A stretch of 64,000 nt of DNA from Clytia hemisphaerica (taxonomy: Eukaryota; Cnidaria; Hydrozoa; Leptothecata; Clytiidae). The stretch spans positions 124,001-188,000 of the forward strand of contig CACVBU010000599.1 in NCBI GenBank assembly GCA_902728285.1. The letters are read 5' to 3'. The notes under the pieces were generated by a model that saw only the letters and a program-made list of their open reading frames with translations, had not been told where the DNA came from and searched no databases. This document shows, piece by piece, positions 56,019 through 64,000 of the stretch. A program made the translations under genes and the position numbers. Numbering within the stretch: position 1 is the first letter of the stretch; each line of letters begins with the position of its first letter.

Positions 56019-56172
56019 GCGCGCGTCTATCATAGTCATTTATAATTTTTGCTGTAGGTTCTCCACTTTCTCCTCAAGTTCGTGGAGGCGTTCAGCCCGT
56101 TTCTTCCGGCGACGGCGATTCCTCAGGGTGTTTTTAGGCACTGTTATTTCCTCGTTATCGATATCTAAAGTT
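56019..56172 (-). repeat. Inverted copy of the coiled-coil coding segment
   Basis: Reverse complement of about 55243-55396. It preserves the basic run and Leu-heptad coil, with a few substitutions and no repeat region. Together with the original it forms an inverted repeat with about 150-bp arms and a 620-bp loop, which would fold if transcribed through. Confidence 0.85.
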
Positions 56173-57050
56173 ATAAAGTCTAAAATTTCGCTATTTCTTT
56201 CTTTATACCATTTCAGATAGGAGATAGCAAAAAGAAAAGATATCGTTCCGATTTACACTTTTTTGTCAGCTTTGTTTTTCAATGCTAATAGTTCTGTTCA
56301 ATGTAATAAATTTATTCAAATAATAAATTATTAATTTTATTGTTATATTTCTGCTTCAGGATACTTATATAGTTACTATCACGATTAACCTATTTACAGA
56401 TATTGTTAAATTATATTCCCGGAGCTGGAGGTTCTAAATTATTTCATTTGTATTCGAGTGAGATGTCCAACCTCTTCAAGCTGTTAAGACATTCGAATAA
56501 TATAAGTTCGATTTAAAGATAGTCCGCTGTGCAGAATTTTACCAAAAAAGGTAAAGAATCTCTTAGAAACTGTATAAGTATAAAGGTTGCCTCTAAAAAA
56601 AACCTTTTTGAATCGATATTCCTAAATTACAAGTCCTGATCATTATTTTTCCCACACAACGACACTCACCTTGGGTACTTTCCGTGGGATTTTGGATTTA
56701 TTAAAAGTTTAATAAAATTCTCTATTTATTTTTATAAATAAAATTTCAAAATGCAAAATATTGATAAATTTGTACAAATCTTTAAATTGTTCATATAATC
56801 TATTTATTTATTATATATTCTCAATAAAAGTGAAGGACAGAATAACTGATAATAATGAAATACGAACACAAAATATCCGGTGTACATAATACCTTTTTCG
56901 AGACTTGGCAACGAAACTATCCCGTAGCGAACTAACATAACTCGCAAAATCGAGAACAATAAATCTTTTGCTGCCGATATTCAAGAGAGTTTCAGCCATG
57001 TTTCAAATTATCTTCTTATTAACGCTGAAAATAAATTTAAATAGTTTTCC
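56173..57050. other. No gene seen
   Basis: AT-rich spacer before the right IR1 copy. A minus-strand frame at 56811-56999 is short and without motifs. Confidence 0.4.
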
Positions 57051-57156
57051 TTATTTTGCTAGCAACTTGCGAATTCAGGTGGAGTCTGGATCGCTTCGCA
57101 ACCCTTATACAATACGGCTAGTTGAATGAAAACAAAAAAGTTAAAAAGGGTGCGCT
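57051..57156. repeat. 106-bp perfect inverted repeat IR1, right copy
   Basis: Exact reverse complement of 44327-44432. Directly beyond it the CACTA-like transposase reading resumes (LLLHVAMSLLL), so this repeat marks an insertion edge. Confidence 0.95.
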
Positions 57157-58468
57157 AATAATAAAGACATTGCAACATGTAATAAGAGGAAGTGATCATA
57201 TAACTCAGGACTTATGACACCTCTAAACACAACAGGCCCATGAAACAAAATAAACTGTCTGTACTCTGTTGATTTCCAGTGACATAATTCAGATAACGGT
57301 CGTGGCTGTCGATTGAACTCAGACGGCATTAGGCCATTATACATAATCAATCTATCGGAGATCTGGCCAATTAAATTATGTGAGAGCTTGCAAATATTTG
57401 GGCCTTTCAAAACGTACATCAACAAGGGCTTAACCACGCCCAAGCATACCATGTGCATGTAGTCGAGTGGGAATTGACTGACACAGTCAATTCCCAACTC
57501 TAGCAATGGACTCATCTCCTTTTGGTGGTCAGGTAAATAATCCCCCTGACTAAACTTCACACCTGTTCGTTTCACTTCCTTATAAGTTGCTGTATTGAAC
57601 ACTGTACGGTATTCAAATCTCTCACCCACAATTACACACCTTTCACATGCATTGTAGCCACAATGTCCAATTGTGCATTTCAAAAAGGATCTGGCAGGTG
57701 CGTCGCAAATAAAACATTTAAAACGAAAAAGGTATCTCACGTCATTCACTATCAAACCATTTTGAAAAATGTCCTTTTATTCTTTTATAAAATCACTGAG
57801 ATAATCTTCAACAGAACCAGGTTTGGAAAAACCATGAAAGAGAGCGATTACAAAAACATGATCAGAAGAATTTATCGAACCAAGAATAGGCCAGAATTGA
57901 GAGTTGGCAGACCATCTACATTTATGGATAACTCGACTAAAGTAACAACCCCAGTGAGATAACTAAGTGCTGAGGAAATTCCATTTCGAATCCCAAAATA
58001 GTAGTAAGTCCCTCCACACTTGCTTAGAGTATCAACACTTCGCGGAGTTTTCACTAAAGTTCTTGAGTCCTTAGGAACAGCCATTCCATGGTTACGAAGG
58101 ATGGCAAGTAGCTCATTAGTTGAATCCCTAGAGAGACGCGTCTTTGTCGCCCACGAAGCTAGCTCCGATTGAATTGAAGGTGGAGCGTTTGAAGGTGGAG
58201 CGTTCGGACAATTTTCCATTTCATCTTCATTGTTTGAAGACACATAGTCAAATTCATCAAAATCAAATTCCTCTTCTAATTGGACAGGCGAGTTAGAGAT
58301 TGACTGAATCGATACAGATGCATTTTCAGATGTCCTGTCCATGACCTTCAGATGCATTTTCATCTACTAAATCATTTCCACTGATCATGTCAAAGAGGTC
58401 CTCACTAGAATCACTGCCTTGAAACATTTCATTGACTGTGCTTTACTTTGCTTTTTTCGTGCTGACAT
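57157..58468 (-). pseudogene. N-terminal part of split CACTA-like transposase
   Basis: Minus-strand order: ATG near 58468 (MSARKKQSK), acidic DSSEDLFDMISGN and EEEFDFDEFDYVSSNNEDE, TRLSRDSTNELLAILRNHG with LPKD-like VPKDSRTL, GGTYYYFGIRNGI, LSINVDGLPTLNSG, then WPILGSINSS, FHGFSKPGS, FICDAPARSFLKC, GHCGYNACERC and FPLDYMHMVCLGVVKPLL. The DYMH motif corresponds to the DxMH of CACTA/CMC transposases. Breaks: frameshift near 58360 and 57890 and a TAA near 57775. Reading stops at the IR1 edge. The matching C-terminus is at 43090-43650. Confidence 0.8.
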
Positions 58469-58885
58469 CGTCCATTCATTCTGTAGACAAAAAAAGCAAT
58501 AGCCTTAGAAATATGTTAACCTAACACTTAACACAACAACAACAACAACAACAACAGCTCCTAGAACTTTAGAATGAATTTCTTTTGTGTAAGTTACAAC
58601 AACTCAAATATTTGAGCTAATGTCACGCGATTAACTCCTCAAACAGTCTACAACTATTAAAATTCCCAATAAAAAGCCTTTAAACTAATAAATTTATCTG
58701 TTTCTAAGTTAGAAAATTTCAAAATACCTCAAAATCCGGGGTAAAATGTCCAAAAACGTTAAATCTTTACAAAAAAATCACTTTTTTTCAAAATTAAAGA
58801 CTACCAAAGAGACTGTAGTGACAGCGCGGTTCACACAAATCAGAATTACACCAATTAGGCTCAAATTTGGTTATAGTCAGTTTAA
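58469..58885. other. No gene seen; (ACA)8 microsatellite
   Basis: Contains eight ACA units at 58532-58556 and AT-rich spacer. The short plus-strand frame at 58746-58958 overlaps the next element's left end. Confidence 0.45.
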
Positions 58886-59645
58886 CCCTATTATTATCAG
58901 GCTTTTTCGGATTTTGTATTCTCAAGGGAGGGGGGTGTTTTCCACCAGCCTTGCATAACTTTTGATCTAGAAAAGATATGGACTTGAAATTTGGCAGAGA
59001 TGTTCTTTACCATAAAAAGAGTTCATAGAAAAAAATTTGGGTTGATGACGTCAACATAAAGGTGATGACGTCATCACAAAGTTTCACAATTATCGATGAC
59101 CAATGAAAAAATACTATTCAATAAAATAGCAATTAAAGTTGAACGAATGGAGATTTTTCCATTCTGTTTTGAATTTCTAAAAGCCAAAAAAAATATCTTT
59201 AACATATTTGCCGGTTTTTAACATACTAATAAAATTGAGGTTTAAAATCCATGCAGAAAATGAGTAAATTTTTTCAAAAAACAATGACGTCATTTTTGAT
59301 GACGTCAGCAGTTTTTGAAAATTTTTAAAATATTTTTTAAAATATATTATTGATACCTAAAACCTGTCAAAATTTGAAGTCAGTTGGATGCCTAGATCAA
59401 AAGTTATGCTAAATTTAAGATTTTGGGATTTTACAGGGTTTAGCTGGATTTTATGATATGTGTGCACAAAAAAGTCATAAAACCTGATTTGGTCGGTGCA
59501 TAATTGTAAAATTTGGTATACATGCTGCTAATAGAATTATATTAAAAGTCAAAAACTTTCAGAGTGTTAAAAATTTTTTTCAGTGAGCTATTAGCAAAAG
59601 AGTGCCAGCCTGGTAAAAAACACCCCCCCCCTGATAAAAATAGGG
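58886..59645. mobile_element. 760-bp element with TTAA target site
   Basis: Left edge TTAA|CCCTATTATTATCAGG and right edge CCTGATAAAAATAGGG|TTAA are inverted, flanked by TTAA on both sides. Inner inverted pairs include GGGGTGTTTTCCACCAGCC against GGCTGGTAAAAAACACCCC-type text and several TGACGTCA sites. There is no ORF. TTAA targets are typical of piggyBac-group and Kolobok elements, so it may be a MITE of one of these. Confidence 0.85.
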
Positions 59646-59753
59646 TTAATCGAAAGAAAAATATGACACCTTTATAGATTTAGAAACCTTTTGTGACCAA
59701 TTTATATCTAATTATCAGCAATAATCAGCCTTATCTCATTACACAATGTGTTA

Positions 59754-61034
59754 CAGCACCTGACCCCGAGAATGTAGGTGAAATTTGAATCAGACCTGAA
59801 AGCTGTAGATTTGCATTTTAAAAGATATTAAATATTTTCAACGAAATTTTGAACTCCCAAAATCCTTTCCCAGGGGTTCGTTTCATTACTTGTGATAGAT
59901 AGACCAATTTTTTTGGTCCTTGAAGTTGACTCCCATTTTCGTTATAGCCCCCAGAATGTAGGTTTGGTTTTATGGCTTTAAATCTAGTAATAGTAAAATG
60001 TTGATATTTTTTCAATTGGATTAATTCTAACAGCAAATTTTAGAAATGTTTTATGCGAAAACAATATTCTAAAGAGCATTTTGTTATTCTGAAAATTGGA
60101 TTTTTTCACTTTTTAACCCCCAGAATGTAGGTGAAAAGATTCAGTTGTTGAGAATGGAATTTCGGTATTCATCGGAAATTATTGTTCTCTAAGTGAAATT
60201 CATACTTTAGAAATATACGCTGACAAAGATTTAACAAATATATTAATTTCATCGTACTACAAATGAGGAAAAGTAAAAAGAAGGACGAAAAGAAGAGACA
60301 AGAAAGTTGTTTTTATTTTGTAGGTTGAAAATTTTGTGTTAAAATATGTGAATAATGTAACAACACCCCTGCCTCACAGCCCCGGTGGAACTTTTTCCCA
60401 CATCGGGTCCAAAAATTTCTACTCAAGTCCAAATTGGAATAGAAATTCTATTGCTCCAAACTTAGGCAAATTTTCTGATTGGGCTGGGGCCCCAACGGGT
60501 CTGGGACACGCCGTAAAAGCTCAAAATTTCAACATTAATCATCTCTCAGGTAGTACTTTCATGTTATAAAAGTACAATAAAGAAGTTTTATATAATTTGA
60601 CAGACTTTTTATGTCGGGTTATAAAGGCCCCCAAATTGTAGGTCAACTAACCCCAAAAGTTAGGTCAAACATTTTCGTCAAAATATCTAACTCAGAACAG
60701 TAAGTATTGAAATGGACTATTTTCCCCATCTCCTTAGTTCATTAGGACTAAGAAAATACCCTATCATCATAACTTAATTCCAATAGATTTCGATTTAGAG
60801 AGGATTTATTTAAAAAATGTCTCAGTTCGGGTAATATCCAATCAACTTCCATTCAGATTTTCGTTGGAAAAAATTAATTCAAGTTAAAATTTTCTGTCCA
60901 GAAATAATCAGTAAGATGTAACAGTATGCTCTGAAACAAATTTTTATGAAGTTGAACTATCGTTAGGGCTACAATGCTACAAAATGAGAAACCTACATTC
61001 TCGGGGTTTACTACATTCTCGGGGTCAGGTGCTG
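59754..61034. mobile_element. 1281-bp TIR element with TA target site
   Basis: Ends CAGCACCTGACCCCGAGAAT and reverse complement, each flanked by TA. A phrase (CCCC)xGAATGTAGGT recurs near 59767, 59950 and 60120 and inverted near 60990 and 61010, as in subterminal binding arrays. A family B end (ACACCCCTGCCTCACAG) near 60363 marks a nested insertion. It has no transposase. Confidence 0.85.
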
Positions 61035-61189
61035 TACGTTGGATTTTCAATCCAATCTAGAGAGTGTTTTTAGTTATTCAAAACGTTTGTAATGTAAATT
61101 TTGTAACATATTTGTTAAAAGAATCTCTGAAAAGTGCCATGTTTAAGTTATCATGGTTCAGTGCGTGGGTTGCGTGAGTGTTATTTCAG

Positions 61190-63623
61190 AAAGCTCCGAA
61201 AGTGCCCGATTGTTTGTACAACATCAGTTCTGACCCTGGGAGCTTTGACGGCATGATACCTCCGAATTGGAACGAATTCTTACAAAGATACGAGCGCTAC
61301 CGTCAAGATGTTCGAGATGGGAAAGTCGGCAAAACAGCCCAGCTTTGGATGATATACCTGAACATCACGAGAAGACATGATTCACACAGCTGTCCAAACA
61401 AACAACTTTGAGATGAGATTGCAAGCGTGGGATGAGATGTTGCCTTTCTATTTTGCATTTAACAAAACCAACTATGCAATATGTGGCTTTTGGTATGTCC
61501 AAATAATGAAGGAGGTTGATCTGAGATACCCTGGCTTGACAGAGACCTTCAAAATGTCTGGAATTTCTGTCCAAGCTCGATCAGCTTATCCCTCCACCAA
61601 TCAGCGTGGAGAACAGTCGATTAACCGCGATGCTAAAACCTCAGGTAAATAATTACATTAATAGGGAATCAGGTTCAATATGAAATCTTTCCCAATCAAA
61701 ATCAATATGTATTTACCTCGAGTTTGATCACTGGAGATAAATCAAATAGAAGGGTTACTACAGAAAAATTCTTTCGTCATTTTCAGGTGGAATCAAGTTT
61801 TTTGCGAACAAAAAGGACGCGGTTCTAAAATGGTGTTTGAATCGAGCTGACTTAGCTAAAACAACCTCTGAATTAAAAAGATGGCTGGCACTTTAAGACT
61901 ATGTGATAAATACAAGCCTATGAGACCGTCCGAGATTCTTGCCAGTGAAAAGCATGTGACGAAAATTATTCAGGTGTTGAAAGGGAAATACATCAATCCT
62001 TTTGATTAGGGTCTGGATGAGTTATACAACTTTTCTTCTCTGGAGAAATGGTTGAGGAATCGTTTGTAAGCAAAATTTTGAAAATAGAAGAAGACGGGAA
62101 GAGAATGCGAGACAAATTCTAGCAGTCAAGTGTCAAAGGAAATTCAAAGAACGACAGATCGAGCCGAGTTCCTATCTACACATTCAAGACATATTATACA
62201 TCAGTCATTAAACGTCAATATTTTTCAAATACAATAGAAGTAAATCGGGATATCATTGGTACCCTTCTTTCGTTTTCAATTAGAAATGAACATGCAATTG
62301 ATATTCCGTCAGCTCTTGTCTACCCATTGGCTCCCCTGCACCTCTCAGTTTTGCACATGGAAATGGAAAAAAACGTGAAACACCAAAAAGCAAGCTAATG
62401 AAACTACTGGTTGCAGATACGACAAAGAAAGATCCTAGATCAGATGTTTCAATGAAGTCTATCAAGAAGAAAGATAAGTCCTTTGTCATTGACCTGATTG
62501 CTGCTATTCGGACTATGACGAAATTCATTGGAGACCTGCCAAAAGGGTACAACCGTATTGATATTGTTGTTGACACATACAGATCCAATTCGATGAAAGG
62601 TGCTGAACGTAATGAGCGTGGTAAAGATCAAAAAGTTATGATCGCATCCAAGGAATCGATATTTCCCTATGACTTCGGAGATTTCATGAGGAATGGTGAA
62701 AACAAAACAAAATTGGTTGAGCTGATGTCAGAAGTAACGAGAAGCAATTATCAGAGAGTATTGCAGACCACAAATTGTTCGAAGAAGGTCTATTTTTCTC
62801 AAGAAGGTGTTACGTAATGTCTTAGTCGAACGGGTGTCACTATTTCAGAGGATTTGTCATCTGATCAAGAGGGAGCTGACACAAAGGTCATCCCTCACTG
62901 CAGTCATGTCCTGAAAGAAAATCCCGAAGCGAAAGTAATCTTAAGATCTCCATCTGCAGACACCAACATCTTTGTTCTTGCAGCATGTCTTCTAAATCCA
63001 ACCAAAATCTTTCTTGACTACGGCAAAGGGAAAACACGGAAAGATGCTGTCAAGTACAAAACATCTTTGAGTGGTTTCCACGCCTTTACCGGAAACGATT
63101 ACATATCATCATCATTCTTTAAAGAAGGAAAATCAACCTGTTTCAATAAAATGAAGAAGAATAGAAATTTCGTGGAAGCTTTTCGCCGCTTGGGAGAATC
63201 ATGGGATTTGGAAGAAGAAACTCAAAATTATTTGGAACGATTCGTCTGCACCCTTTATGGTTATGCTAAAGAAAGATCAGTCAACGTAGTGAGAGCAAAA
63301 ATGTTTGAAAAGAAGTACACCAAAAGCGGAAAAATTATCGATATGGCCATGCTTCCTCTGTGTCAGTCAGTTTTGATTCCCCACTTGAAGAGGGCAAACT
63401 ACGTTAGCAAACTTTGGAATTCATCATTAAAAAGTTGGTTAACAAGGAGATATTACAGAAAGTGGTTGGTCGAACGACGGATCTATGGGTTAATGAGGTC
63501 TTTCCCCTTGAAGTTGAGGAGATACTTTGTGATGCGACCTACAACAGCGAAGAAGCTGAAGTTGGAGAAGATGAAATTTCCGACGACGAATCGGATGAGG
63601 ACGAAGATGAAGAGATCAGCTGA
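61190..63623 (+). pseudogene. Broken member of a repetitive ADTK/GFHAFTGND gene family
   Basis: Exon starting after GTTATTTCAG at 61190 reads VGKTAQLWMIYLN, shifts frame near 61370 to RLQAWDEMLPFYFAFNKTNY, and ends at TCAG|GTAAAT (61645). The next exon starts after TTTTCAG near 61787 (GGIKFFANKKDAVLKW). Later parts, in changing frames, give PLAPLHLSV, then RIDIVVDTYRSNSMKGAER, SSDQEGADTKVIPHCSHVL, ILRSPSADTNIFVLAACLL, LSGFHAFTGNDYISSSFFK and LGESWDLEEETQNYLERFVC, LPLCQSVLIPHLKRANY, with an acidic tail to 63623. I recognise the motif order as a highly repeated family in cnidarians and other animals, presumably mobile. The conserved Asp residues (D..Y, ADT, SADT, GND) would suit a PIN/FEN-like nuclease, but that is a guess. 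At least four frameshifts and several stops make it inactive. Confidence 0.65.
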
Positions 63624-63649
63624 GGAAGACGACGAGAACTAAATAATAT

Positions 63650-64000
63650 GAAGATCTAAGATTGGTTGTTGTTTAATTCGCCATCGTTATGATTGGTTTA
63701 TTATGGATAATTCTAAAGCTATTGATATTATGATAGACTTTTTTATTACGTTGTATATTTTTCATAGAAAGCTGTTACTTTTAGCCGATTTGAAAGTCTT
63801 ATGGACTACCAGTTTTTGTCCAAAAGAAGGTGTTTTTGCAATTTTCGCCCTAAAAACAAGAAAACTGGTTATGACTTCTGATTTTGTTTTTTTTGTCCAA
63901 AAATTGATTGTAGTTTTTAAAAATGGCGATATTTTGTAAAAATTTAATATTTTTAGACATTTTACCCCCGATTTTGAGATATTTTGAAACTTTTTAACCT
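63650..64000. other. No gene seen
   Basis: AT-rich spacer to the window end. A 78-codon plus-strand frame at 63703-63939 is Phe-rich and unrecognised. Confidence 0.4.

Overview
This is AT-rich nuclear DNA from a eukaryote, most likely an invertebrate animal. It has GT-AG introns, isolated short exons, no operons and very heavy load of nested transposable elements. The mixture (CR1-like LINE, OTU-carrying Helitron, FLYWCH-type Mutator, two CACTA/CMC-like families, a further DDE transposase, many MITEs) fits a cnidarian or another early-branching metazoan. That is inference from element families; the sequence alone does not fix the species. I see no confident single-copy conserved host gene, only short exon candidates.

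Layout. 0-4 kb: low-complexity G/C-run repeats and dispersed repeats. 4.0-8.6 kb: a spliced, decayed CACTA-like transposase gene (+). 8.8-13.9 kb: a complete-looking DNA transposon with TIRs, multiple copies of a 14-bp subterminal motif and a two-exon intact transposase; its right end is tandemly duplicated. 14-22 kb: MITEs, a 2.6-kb inverted-repeat element and a probable 3' terminal exon (-). 22.9-24.7 kb: a FLYWCH/Mutator pseudogene (-) interrupted by a 684-bp TIR element. 25-31 kb: mostly unassigned, including a 1.2-kb G-poor A/C-rich array. 30.9-31.6 kb: a LINE copy deleted internally so that a PHD-like finger is fused in frame to a reverse-transcriptase piece. 33-35 kb: a MITE with a clear target-site duplication, a tandem array and an endonuclease fragment. 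35.7-39.7 kb: a CR1-like LINE with open ORF1 and ORF2, inserted next to a PIF1-helicase fragment. 40.2-41.9 kb: an unrecognised minus-strand gene of at least five exons with matching splice phases. 43.1-58.5 kb: a second CACTA-like transposase (-) whose N-terminal and C-terminal parts are collinear but about 13.5 kb apart. The gap holds nested inverted repeats, including a 106-bp perfect pair, and a Helitron encoding OTU protease, Rep nuclease and PIF1-type helicase in frame-broken segments. A small arginine-rich coiled-coil gene lies beside it. 58.9-61 kb: two TIR elements with TTAA and TA target sites. 61.2-63.6 kb: a broken member of a repetitive gene family with conserved motifs but no assigned function.

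The genes do not form one pathway. Each transposase or retrotransposon protein serves its own element. The window is best read as a stratigraphy of nested insertions in which two elements (the 8.8-kb DNA transposon and the 35.7-kb LINE) still have open reading frames.
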